A DNA stretch of 46,918 nucleotides, from NCBI GenBank assembly GCA_013152955.1, contig JAADFJ010000088.1, forward strand, positions 1-46,918, written 5' to 3'. A program made the position numbers and the translations under genes. Positions 38,879-46,918 of the stretch are shown here, one piece after another. The notes under the pieces are model-generated. The model had not been told where the DNA came from. It saw nothing but the letters and a program-made list of their open reading frames with translations, and ran no database searches. This DNA is from Campylobacterota bacterium (lineage in GTDB: Bacteria > Campylobacterota_A > Desulfurellia > JAADFJ01). The first letter of the stretch is position 1. Every line of letters starts with the position of its first letter.

Positions 38879-39928
38879 TTAAAATATGTTCCTCAGAGCC
38901 AATCCTATCGAAGTAGAATAGATGGCCTCTTTGCCTTTTATTGATCTAATGCTGACACCGGAGGGATCAACAAGAATGGCTTTAAATGGATTCATTACCA
39001 TTACATCTGTCGCAAGTTTTTCTTCAAAATAAGGCTGAAGACCGGATATTAAAGCTCCTCCTCCGGAAATATATATTGGAATTTGCTGTGATGCAGTATA
39101 TTCGCTTTCGTTGTTTTTTAAGAAGAATTGGATAGAGCTTGTTGCGGCTGCTACTATTGTTTCATAGCTTTCATCAAACATATTTTTTATTTCGGGATAG
39201 TTTTCTGTTTCTTGTTTATTTATGTCAAAATTTTGAACCAGATGCTCGGCTTTACTGATACCGATATTTAATCTTTTGGATATCTTGTTTATAAGCTCTG
39301 TTGTGCCTATAGGCATATCTCTTGCAAAAAGTGTTATACTGTTATCCACTATGTTAAGTTTAGTATAACTTTTGCCTATATCAAGCAAATATATAAGACC
39401 CTTTGCATCATCATCATAGTTTTGTTCAAAACAGTTGGCGATCGCGAGACTGTCTATATCGATAATCTCAGCATTCAAACCTGCTTCTCTAATAATTTCC
39501 TTACGTTTTTCAACCGTTTCTTTCTTGGCCGCCGCAATTAGAACATTTACTTTTTCGTTGTCATCCGATGGCAAAAGCTGAAACCCGATATTAACATCAT
39601 TTATATTGTACGGTATATATTGCTCTGCTTCCCAGATTACAGCTTGTTTGAGCTCAGACATATCTACAGCCGGCAATGATATATTTTTTACTATTACATC
39701 GTTGCCATGCAGTGATACGCAAACAGTTTTATCTTTTATCTTATTCTTTTTGAACAGCTTTTTGATAAATTCAGCTATAGATTTTGCGTTTAAATTTTCA
39801 TAGTCCAGATCGTCGGAATATGTTTCAATGGCAAGTTTGGTAACTATTATATCGCTCTTTGTGTGTTTTAGCTTTGCAACCTTAATGCTGTAGCTACCTA
39901 TGTCAAGCCCTACCATTTGACGTTTCAT
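38879..39928 (-). CDS. pilM: type IV pilus assembly protein PilM
   Basis: GLDIGSYSIKVAKL, AVIWEAEQYIPYNINDVNIGFQLL, ISGGGALISGLQPYFEEKL. Confidence 0.94.
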   Translation of the reverse strand: MKRQMVGLDIGSYSIKVAKLKHTKSDIIVTKLAIETYSDDLDYENLNAKSIAEFIKKLFKKNKIKDKTVCVSLHGNDVIVKNISLPAVDMSELKQAVIWEAEQYIPYNINDVNIGFQLLPSDDNEKVNVLIAAAKKETVEKRKEIIREAGLNAEIIDIDSLAIANCFEQNYDDDAKGLIYLLDIGKSYTKLNIVDNSITLFARDMPIGTTELINKISKRLNIGISKAEHLVQNFDINKQETENYPEIKNMFDESYETIVAAATSSIQFFLKNNESEYTASQQIPIYISGGGALISGLQPYFEEKLATDVMVMNPFKAILVDPSGVSIRSIKGKEAIYSTSIGLALRNIF

Positions 39929-39992
39929 CAGATTTAATACTCCTTTGCGGTTAAATCATATATATCAGCAACCTATAACAAGCATACTTAAT

Positions 39993-40021
39993 ATAATATC
40001 CATAGAATATTGTTCTGTCAA
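39993..40021 (-). promoter_or_regulatory. Predicted pil operon promoter P1
   Basis: Minus strand TTGACA - 17 bp - TATTAT. Confidence 0.6.
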
Positions 40022-40037
40022 ATTCTGCGATTAAAAT

Positions 40038-40065
40038 ATCATACAAATGCTATCTTGTTTGTCAA
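40038..40065 (-). promoter_or_regulatory. Predicted pil operon promoter P2
   Basis: Minus strand TTGACA - 16 bp - TATGAT. Confidence 0.5.
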
Positions 40066-40197
40066 ATTATACAAAAAACGGACTTGTTCACCAGTGCAGT
40101 TTTATTAACTCGCTTTACGCAACATCAGATATAAGTCTCGGCAAGCTGTGTGCGGCAGTTTGAGATATGAGTTACTTTTGCCGATCGTTTTGTGATG

Positions 40198-40404
40198 TTA
40201 TACTATTTTATGTACTGTACGCAGCAAGCGTAGGAACGTTGGATGAAGAATTGCGGCCGGCATTGCAGTTGTGACATTTTTGCCGATATTTGTAATATGC
40301 GGTGTACTTATGGCTGCATGACGAACAGGAGGCAACGGATCCGCTTTGTATCCGCAGCCTGCCAATAATATAAGTAGTAGAGCCGAAAAAAACTTTTTTC
40401 TCAT
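40198..40404 (-). CDS. small lipoprotein, LptM/YifL-like
   Basis: MRKKFFSALLLILLAGCGYKADPLPPVRH: signal peptide, lipobox LAGC, then a GYKxxPLPP-type motif. Confidence 0.65.
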   Translation of the reverse strand: MRKKFFSALLLILLAGCGYKADPLPPVRHAAISTPHITNIGKNVTTAMPAAILHPTFLRLLRTVHKIV

Positions 40405-40582
40405 TATCAACAATTATAAATAATAATTTCGTAAATGCCAGCAATGTTTTAATAAAAGTTTTAGATCAACTTGATGCGCCTTTGCAGGATGTCCGATTAC
40501 GCAGCGGTCTCATTGTGTTGATATAAAAGACAATTCTGTCAATTCCGGGCGTTCCGTACTGATTAACAAATGTCTCTGAATT

Positions 40583-41083
40583 TTACCCGTCAGCTCTTTT
40601 ATGCAGGTCCTGCTTTAATGATGTTATGCGATCAAGAAAAAGATAACCGTCCAAATGGTCTATCTCGTGCTGAATTGCCACCGATTCATATCCTTTTGTG
40701 TCTATTGCCTGAAAATTTCCATCTATATCGGTGTATTCCACTCTGATTCTCCTTGCCCTTGTCACAATTCCGAAATAATCAGGTACGCTCATACATCCTT
40801 CTCTTCCGATTTGCTCACCCTCTCTGTGGGTAATCTTTGGATTTATCATCAAAAGCTGTCCATGATTATTCCACCTTCCTTTTTTGTGTTTCGAGACATC
40901 TACAACTGCTATTCTTAGTAGTTTGCCTACTTGAGGAGCTGAAATTCCGATACCGTACGGCTTGTTTTTCATTGTTTCTACAAGATTATTGCAGAATTCT
41001 TTAATGTTTTCATCGATCGTATTAATGTACTGTGAAATTTTTTTGAGGATAGGATCCGGAAACAGAATAATTTTATATATCAT
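40583..41083 (-). CDS. def: peptide deformylase
   Basis: GIGISAPQVG, EGCMSVPD, QHEIDHLDG. Confidence 0.96.
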   Translation of the reverse strand: MIYKIILFPDPILKKISQYINTIDENIKEFCNNLVETMKNKPYGIGISAPQVGKLLRIAVVDVSKHKKGRWNNHGQLLMINPKITHREGEQIGREGCMSVPDYFGIVTRARRIRVEYTDIDGNFQAIDTKGYESVAIQHEIDHLDGYLFLDRITSLKQDLHKRADG

Positions 41084-41097
41084 TAGTCGTCCTTATA

Positions 41098-41628
41098 TTA
41101 AAGTGCAGTTCCGTTTAGTTGTTTAGCCGATATGTTCAAATTTTGTTCCGTTTTAATCTTTGCCATCAGTTTCTCCAGCATGTCAAAGGTATAATGCTCC
41201 GGAAGTTCGACCTCAAAACTTGCAATATAAGCCGGATTGTCTTCGCTTCCGACAAGTCTCGTGTCAAGGTTTATAATATTTATTCCATATTCGGCCAAAG
41301 GGGTGCTTACGCCGTACAAAATGCCGGGTCTATCGGCTGAATAGACGGTAATTAACGCATGCTCTTTGTCTTCTTTGACGGTTCTTGCACCTTCTATTTG
41401 ATGTATTGCAATATACAGATCAAGCGCTTCAGAAACACCCTTGAACGATTCTCTCAGATTATTCTGCGATATGTTTCCCGAAACAACTAAGATTGTAGAG
41501 AATTCGCCTGCCAGTATAGTGGAACTGCCATCCTCTATATTCATTCCGTTTTCATAAATTACCTTGCTTATTCCTGCTATTATTCCCGGTTTGTCTTTGC
41601 CTATAACAGCTACCATAAAATTTGCCAT
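41098..41628 (-). CDS. two-ACT-domain protein (GcvR-like)
   Basis: VAVIGKDKPGIIAGISKVIYENGMNIEDGSSTILAGEFSTILVV and a second ACT (ITVYSADRPGILYGVSTPLAEYGINIINLDT). Confidence 0.8.
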   Translation of the reverse strand: MANFMVAVIGKDKPGIIAGISKVIYENGMNIEDGSSTILAGEFSTILVVSGNISQNNLRESFKGVSEALDLYIAIHQIEGARTVKEDKEHALITVYSADRPGILYGVSTPLAEYGINIINLDTRLVGSEDNPAYIASFEVELPEHYTFDMLEKLMAKIKTEQNLNISAKQLNGTAL

Positions 41629-41667
41629 CATTCCTCCTGATTTTATCATACAAAATCCCCCCATCAT

Positions 41668-41696
41668 TTGACATTATAAGGTTACAAAACTATCCT
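41668..41696 (+). promoter_or_regulatory. Predicted sigma70-type promoter for the SPT-like gene
   Basis: TTGACA - 17 bp - TATCCT. Confidence 0.5.
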
Positions 41697-41735
41697 TGTA
41701 GGGTCAATACCAAAATGAAATGAAAAGGGGAATAG

Positions 41736-42935
41736 ATGGACCTATTTGAAAAATGCTATAATTTTGAAGAAGCGGATCAAGCGAAAGCAATGCATCTTTA
41801 TCCATATTTCCAGCCGATTGAAACAGAACAGGGAACAGAAGTGTCAATTGACGGGAAAAAGCTTTTAATGCTGGGTTCGAACTCATATCTTGGGCTGACC
41901 ACTGATGAACGAGTAAAGCAAGCATCAATAGAAGCCATCAGAAAGTATGGCACAGGCAATGCAGGTTCCAGATTTCTTAACGGAACACTTGATCTTCATG
42001 TGGAGCTTGAAGAAAAACTGGCTGAGTTTGTTGGAAAAGAGGCGGCTCTGCTGTTTTCTACCGGATTTCAGGCAAATCTTGCGATATCTGCTCTGGTGGA
42101 AAAAAACGATGTTGTTATTATAGATAAATCTGATCATGCAAGCATTATTGACGGAACAAGGCTTAGTTTTGGAAAAGTAAAGCGTTTCAGACATAATGAT
42201 ATGAATTCTCTTGAATCGGTAATAAAACGTTTAGATAGTCAAGCAGGTAAATTTGTTGTTGTGGATGGTGTTTTTAGTATGGAAGGAGATATAGTCAACC
42301 TTCCTAAACTTGTAGATTTGAGGGAGAGATACGGATTTAGAATAATGGTTGATGATGCGCATGCCCTCGGCGTAATAGGGAAGAACGGCAGCGGAACGGC
42401 CGATTATTTCGGACTTACCGCCCCAACTGATATTATTATGGGGACATTCAGTAAATCATTTGCTTCGCTCGGTGGATTTTTGGCATCGAACAAAAAGGTG
42501 ATTGACTATCTCAAACATCATGCGCGTTCGCTGATCTTTTCTGCAAGTATCACTCCTGCAGCTACGGCTGCAGTTTTAAAGGCGCTTGAGATAATGAAAT
42601 CGGAACCGGAAAGAATAGAAAAACTATGGGAAAATACAACATTTATGAGAAAGGGACTCGACGATCTGGGGTTCAATACCGGAAACAGCACAACTCCGAT
42701 AATTCCGGTAGTGGCCGGAGATACGATGAGAACATTAAGGATGTGGAGGACTCTTTTTGACAGCGGTTTATTTGTGAATCCTGTTCTTCCTCCTGCTGTT
42801 CCGCTCAATGAGGGATTAATCAGAGTATCATTGATGGCAACTCACACGAAAGAGCAGCTCAAAATAGCTTTAGAAAAATTTGAGCAGGCCGGTAAACAGA
42901 TAGGGATAATCGACAGATTGGAGACCGGGTTTTGA
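41736..42935 (+). CDS. alpha-oxoamine synthase, serine palmitoyltransferase-like
   Basis: [102 protein letters not shown]. Confidence 0.85.
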   Translation: MDLFEKCYNFEEADQAKAMHLYPYFQPIETEQGTEVSIDGKKLLMLGSNSYLGLTTDERVKQASIEAIRKYGTGNAGSRFLNGTLDLHVELEEKLAEFVGKEAALLFSTGFQANLAISALVEKNDVVIIDKSDHASIIDGTRLSFGKVKRFRHNDMNSLESVIKRLDSQAGKFVVVDGVFSMEGDIVNLPKLVDLRERYGFRIMVDDAHALGVIGKNGSGTADYFGLTAPTDIIMGTFSKSFASLGGFLASNKKVIDYLKHHARSLIFSASITPAATAAVLKALEIMKSEPERIEKLWENTTFMRKGLDDLGFNTGNSTTPIIPVVAGDTMRTLRMWRTLFDSGLFVNPVLPPAVPLNEGLIRVSLMATHTKEQLKIALEKFEQAGKQIGIIDRLETGF

Positions 42936-42963
42936 GAATAGTTTGCCCAAAAACTTTGTTTTG

Positions 42964-43043
42964 TTATTGCGAACATAGGAAGGGCGTACGGCAATCTGAT
43001 TCGGGAGAGATTGTCTCGATCGTTTTACTTTCTCACAATGATA
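42964..43043. repeat. Degenerate long inverted repeat (ATTGCGA...GCAATCT / AGATTGTC...CACAATGA)
   Basis: ttattgcgaacataggaagggcgtacggcaatctg-attcggga-gagattgtctcgatcgttttactttctcacaatgata; arms partly complementary. Confidence 0.55.
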
Positions 43044-43193
43044 TTTATCAACAGTCTGTTGAATACTGAGTTGTCTTTAAATTTCAGAATTTAGAAAGCA
43101 ATTCAGAGGGGAGAATTTGAACTTGATCTGTGCAGCGTTGTTTGATCTCCGATTGCGTTAAAAAAAGAGTATAGATTACTGGAGGCAAGATTT

Positions 43194-44300
43194 ATGATAG
43201 AAATTATAGATGCCGATGACAAACGATTAAGAGATGATTTTATAAATGTACCTTATTGTCTTTATCCGAAAAGCTCGTTTTGGGTGCCTCCGCTGAGGTC
43301 CGAAGAAAGAAAGCTATTTTCCAAAAAGAATCCGTTCTGGAAAGAAAATCTATTCAAGCTGTTTATAGCCCGAAAAGATGGCAGAAACGTAGGAAGAATA
43401 GCTGCTATTGTCAATAAAGAACACAATGATTACTATCACGACAGAACCGGTTTTTTTGGATTTTATGAATCGATAAACGATAATGCAGTATCATTATCCC
43501 TGATAAATACTGCAGCAAAATTTTTGGAAAACAGCGGATTAAAAACGATGAGAGGTCCTGTTAATCCATCAATGAATGATACTTGCGGGGTGCTTATTGA
43601 AGGCTTTTATCAGCCTCCTGTCTTTATGATGCCGTATAATTTTCCCTATTATGACAAGCAGCTAACCTCTGCCGGACTCTCAAAGGCGATGGACCTTTAT
43701 GCATGGTATCTGACGCTCATCAATCCTATAGAAAGACTTGAGAAGCTTGAGCAGAGAGTTATTAAGAGGGAAACATTATCAACAAGGAAGTTTTCAAAAA
43801 AGCATTTCAAGCGTGATATCGGATATATATGGGAGATTTATTGTGATGCATGGAAAGATAATTGGGGATTTGTGCCTCCCACGAAAGAACAGTTTTTTTA
43901 TGGAACCAAAGATTTTAAAGACATGCTGGAAGAAGATTTTGTTTTTTTTATCGAAAATAAAGGAAAACCGATCGCATTTTCTGTGTTTATGCCCGATTTT
44001 AATATTATCTTAAAAAAATATAACGGAAATCTGCATTTTTGGCAGCTGCCCTTTCTTCTTAGGTCGATAAAAAAGATAAAAAGTGCGAGAATGCCTCTTT
44101 TAGGTATACGGAACGGCTATCGCGGAAGAGGCATTGATCTGGTTCTCTATATTGAAGGTTTCAAGATTGCGAAAAAACACGGCTTTGCCGGCGGTGAAAT
44201 GAGCTGGATACTGGAAACAAACGGCCGTATGAACGGAGGAATAAAAAAGATGGGAAGTGAGCTTTACAAACGGTATCGGATTTACGAGAAAACGATATGA
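43194..44300 (+). CDS. GNAT-fold acyltransferase-like protein (candidate bacterial ceramide synthase-type)
   Basis: LRSEERKLFSKKNPFW, MRGPVNPSMNDTCGVLIEGFYQPPVFMMPYNFPYY, NGYRGRGIDLVLYIEGFKIAKKHGFAGGEMSWILETNGRMN. Confidence 0.7.
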   Translation: MIEIIDADDKRLRDDFINVPYCLYPKSSFWVPPLRSEERKLFSKKNPFWKENLFKLFIARKDGRNVGRIAAIVNKEHNDYYHDRTGFFGFYESINDNAVSLSLINTAAKFLENSGLKTMRGPVNPSMNDTCGVLIEGFYQPPVFMMPYNFPYYDKQLTSAGLSKAMDLYAWYLTLINPIERLEKLEQRVIKRETLSTRKFSKKHFKRDIGYIWEIYCDAWKDNWGFVPPTKEQFFYGTKDFKDMLEEDFVFFIENKGKPIAFSVFMPDFNIILKKYNGNLHFWQLPFLLRSIKKIKSARMPLLGIRNGYRGRGIDLVLYIEGFKIAKKHGFAGGEMSWILETNGRMNGGIKKMGSELYKRYRIYEKTI

Positions 44301-45202
44301 CGATAGACCCGCTTTTTAGAAAACCGGGTATAATAGCTCTTAGCTCTGAACACTCAATCCAGATTGTTCAAAATCTTATATCAATTCTTGGGAAATATAG
44401 AATAGAGCCGCTTCTTTACGGTAATACTGCAAAACTTTTAGAAAAAAAGGCAGATAGTAATTTTTTTAATCGAATATCTGTTTTAATAGTTCTGGGTGGA
44501 GACGGCACATTTATTTCAGCGGCAAGAGATGTTGCCGGACATAATATACCTATGATCGGGATAAATCTCGGAAGAATGGGTTTTTTGACTGAGATTCCGG
44601 TTTCGCGCATGGAACAGTTTTTTAATGATGCTGTTAATGGTCATTACAGCACGCAGAATAGAATGCTTTTTGAGTTGTCGCTAATTAGGAAAGAGGTTGT
44701 TTTTCAAAAATGGATTGCATTCAATGATGTTGTAATAAGCAGACATGCTTCAAGCGGCATCATTCATATACAAATTTTATCAAAAGAGGGAAAAATCGAT
44801 TGCCGGGGTGCGCTTGATACGGACAAACTCTACCCTGTCTCGGGCTTTAGAGCGGACGGAGTAATAATAGCAACGCCAAGCGGTTCAACGGCCTACAGTC
44901 TTTCAGCCGGTGGCCCGATAGTGACCCCCGGTCTTGCTGCAGTAATTATAACTCCCGTTGCGCCTCATACACTCTCAAACAGACCAATCGTGCTTCCGGC
45001 TGAGACAAATTTAGTGATCCAGGTTAAAGATTGCGATAATTTCCATCTTTCTGTTGATGGACAGATAGGTTTGGTGGCAGATGAGCAAGATCTGATCTGC
45101 ATCAGTCGTTCGGATAAATTTGTAAAGACGATCGGTTTTGAGAATAGAAACTACTTTGAAGTATTAAAAGAAAAATTAGGATGGGAAATAAGACAAATTT
45201 GA
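44297..45202 (+). CDS. nadK: NAD kinase
   Basis: LGGDGTFISAAR, GINLGRMGFLTEI, RADGVIIATPSGSTAYSLSAGGPIV, APHTLSNRPIVLP. Confidence 0.96.
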   Translation: MTIDPLFRKPGIIALSSEHSIQIVQNLISILGKYRIEPLLYGNTAKLLEKKADSNFFNRISVLIVLGGDGTFISAARDVAGHNIPMIGINLGRMGFLTEIPVSRMEQFFNDAVNGHYSTQNRMLFELSLIRKEVVFQKWIAFNDVVISRHASSGIIHIQILSKEGKIDCRGALDTDKLYPVSGFRADGVIIATPSGSTAYSLSAGGPIVTPGLAAVIITPVAPHTLSNRPIVLPAETNLVIQVKDCDNFHLSVDGQIGLVADEQDLICISRSDKFVKTIGFENRNYFEVLKEKLGWEIRQI

Positions 45203-46773
45203 TTGCATCGCTTGATATAAAAAATTTTCTAACCATTAAAGATTCAAAAATATTATTTTCGGATAATATTACATGCTTTACCGGGGAAAGCGGATCGGGA
45301 AAATCGGTTTTGGCATCCGTATTGATTTTTTTGTTTGGTGAGGAGATAAAAACTAAAATTAGTTTGAAGGATGTGTCAATTACCGCAAATATCAAATCTG
45401 CAGCTCTTGCGGAACACCTGCAGAATTCAGGTTTTCAGATAAAAGAAGATTTTTATCTTACTAGGGAATTCAAAGGCAATAGAAGCAGATTTCTTATTAA
45501 TAATAAACCTATCGGAAAATCCGATGTTAGGAATATTTTTCTTCCGTATCTTATAACTACTCATCAAAATCTCAACTATTTAAGAAATGAAGTTTATATA
45601 GAGCTGCTTTCGGATTTCGATATGTCAAAATATAAATTGCTTTTTGATAAACAGGCGGCGTTAAAAAAAAGATATCAAGAGGTCGGGGTAAAAATTGCAA
45701 AAGACAAAGGACAATATGAAAAATCAAAGGAACTGATAGAAAAAATTAAAAAACTAAAACCTTACAGAGGTGAAATAGAAGAACTCAGAAAGAAAATAAC
45801 CGGCATAAGATCAGCTGCAAAAATAAAAGAAATAGACGAGCAGATAAACACTCTTTTATATGAAGACGGCAAATTGCTCGAACATCTGCTGCTTTTCAAA
45901 AAACTTTTGATTCAAAAAGAGGAGCTTCAGGGAGGAGACTTGTCTGTATCTGTCGGGGACATCATAATAAATTTTGAAAATGGTGAGTTTCAGACTGATG
46001 ATGCTGCCGAAAGCGGGGAACTTGAGAAAATAAAAAAACGTTTGAGCGATCTCAGGATGCTTGAATTTAGGATGCAGCAGCCGCTTGATGAGGTTATGGA
46101 TAATTTGGCCGATATGGAAAAATTTGTCAGAAAATATGATGAGAATTGTGCAGAGCTTTCCGATATGAAGCAAGATATCAATCAGCTGCACAATAAGATT
46201 GTCGGGCTTGCCGATGATATACACGACAGACGTTTGAGGGCCGCGTTAGATATAGAAAAAAAATTAAGCGAAACGCTGAAGAGCCTCGGCTTAGATTGTT
46301 CTATCCGCTTTCATTTTGAGAAAATTGATCCGAACAGGTTTGGAACCGATAAGATAAGCTTTCTCTTTTCATCTAACCCTCAAATAGAGCCTCAAGAGAT
46401 AAACCTGGTTGCATCGGGGGGTGAAAAGAGCAGGGTTTTGTTAAGTTTATTGACAATTAAGGATAAAAACAAAATTTTAATTTTAGATGAGATTGACGAG
46501 GGAACAAGCGGCAGCACAACTCAAAAAATAGCTTCGATTCTTAGATTAATTTCGCAGCATTGCCAGATTATTATTATTACTCATAAACCTCAGATAGCGG
46601 CTGTTGCCGATATTCACTATAAAGTGAGTAAGCTTACGATTGACAATCGAGCCGTTACAACAATCGGAAGACTGTCTATGAAGCAGAGAGTCGGCGAACT
46701 TGCCTCATTAATAAGCACTGAGAGTTCATCCGAAGAGGCCAAACGATATGCAGAGAAGCTTCTTAAAAACTGA
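45181..46773 (+). CDS. recN: DNA repair protein RecN (divergent)
   Basis: TCFTGESGSGKSVLASVL Walker A, coiled coil, VASGGEKSRVLLSL signature, ILDEIDEGTSGSTTQKIASIL, THKPQIAAVAD. Confidence 0.9.
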   Translation: MGNKTNLIASLDIKNFLTIKDSKILFSDNITCFTGESGSGKSVLASVLIFLFGEEIKTKISLKDVSITANIKSAALAEHLQNSGFQIKEDFYLTREFKGNRSRFLINNKPIGKSDVRNIFLPYLITTHQNLNYLRNEVYIELLSDFDMSKYKLLFDKQAALKKRYQEVGVKIAKDKGQYEKSKELIEKIKKLKPYRGEIEELRKKITGIRSAAKIKEIDEQINTLLYEDGKLLEHLLLFKKLLIQKEELQGGDLSVSVGDIIINFENGEFQTDDAAESGELEKIKKRLSDLRMLEFRMQQPLDEVMDNLADMEKFVRKYDENCAELSDMKQDINQLHNKIVGLADDIHDRRLRAALDIEKKLSETLKSLGLDCSIRFHFEKIDPNRFGTDKISFLFSSNPQIEPQEINLVASGGEKSRVLLSLLTIKDKNKILILDEIDEGTSGSTTQKIASILRLISQHCQIIIITHKPQIAAVADIHYKVSKLTIDNRAVTTIGRLSMKQRVGELASLISTESSSEEAKRYAEKLLKN

Positions 46774-46782
46774 AGGTTATAG

Positions 46783-46918
46783 ATGAAAATGGAATTTTGG
46801 ATATTTATGAGATCACTGTACGGTAAACGTCTTCACAGTAATATCTGCTTTTTTATAGGCGAGGCAAACTTCTGCAGGATTAACCGATTAGTTCAAAGAA
46901 GTTCAACGCAGCGTATGG
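46783..46918 (+). CDS. open partial ORF, unknown product (runs off window)
   Basis: ATG 10 nt after the recN stop; 45 codons with no stop to the window end. Confidence 0.35.
   Translation, partial: MKMEFWIFMRSLYGKRLHSNICFFIGEANFCRINRLVQRSSTQRM

Noticed and set aside
41736-42935. Annotation as a second Kbl or as BioF
   Set aside because: Residue pattern ([34 protein letters not shown]) looks closer to serine palmitoyltransferase; kept as SPT-like pending phylogeny
1-46918. CRISPR array, transposase, prophage, toxin-antitoxin or defence island
   Set aside because: No direct-repeat arrays and no ORFs with such signatures were seen on either strand

Overview
The window looks like a chromosomal segment of an AT-rich Gram-negative bacterium with mostly core and semi-core genes in tight, overlapping operons. 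All identifications come from reading the translations and nucleotide sequence; no database search was run. Plus strand, 1-13 kb: citramalate synthase end, accA, pheA, hisC, aroF, a tyrA-cmk fusion, ispH, ribF, pfkA, sirtuin, M24 peptidase, CCA-adding enzyme, DUF815-like ATPase. Minus strand: livFGMHK-type transporter. Plus strand: HIT protein, lapA, lapB. Minus strand: aminofutalosine-type amidohydrolase, mqnA, dus, rho, tRNA-Cys and tRNA-Gly, then a hyuA-hyuB-dctPQM-tdh-kbl block. Then a plus-strand thioesterase, and on the minus strand ssrA (tmRNA), smpB, pilQPONM, a small lipoprotein, def and an ACT protein. The window ends on the plus strand with a serine-palmitoyltransferase-like enzyme, a ceramide-synthase-like GNAT, nadK and recN. 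No CRISPR array, transposase or prophage was seen. The strongest leads are: (1) the tmRNA 5' end lies inside the smpB coding sequence (37-nt overlap), with a near-consensus sigma70 promoter hidden in smpB; (2) a candidate bacterial sphingolipid gene pair; (3) a TyrA-CMK fusion at the place where aroA is expected; (4) a CCA-adding enzyme with no canonical start codon; (5) a hydantoinase/TRAP/threonine-catabolism block with a shared non-coding motif; (6) a four-copy 15-bp intergenic motif.
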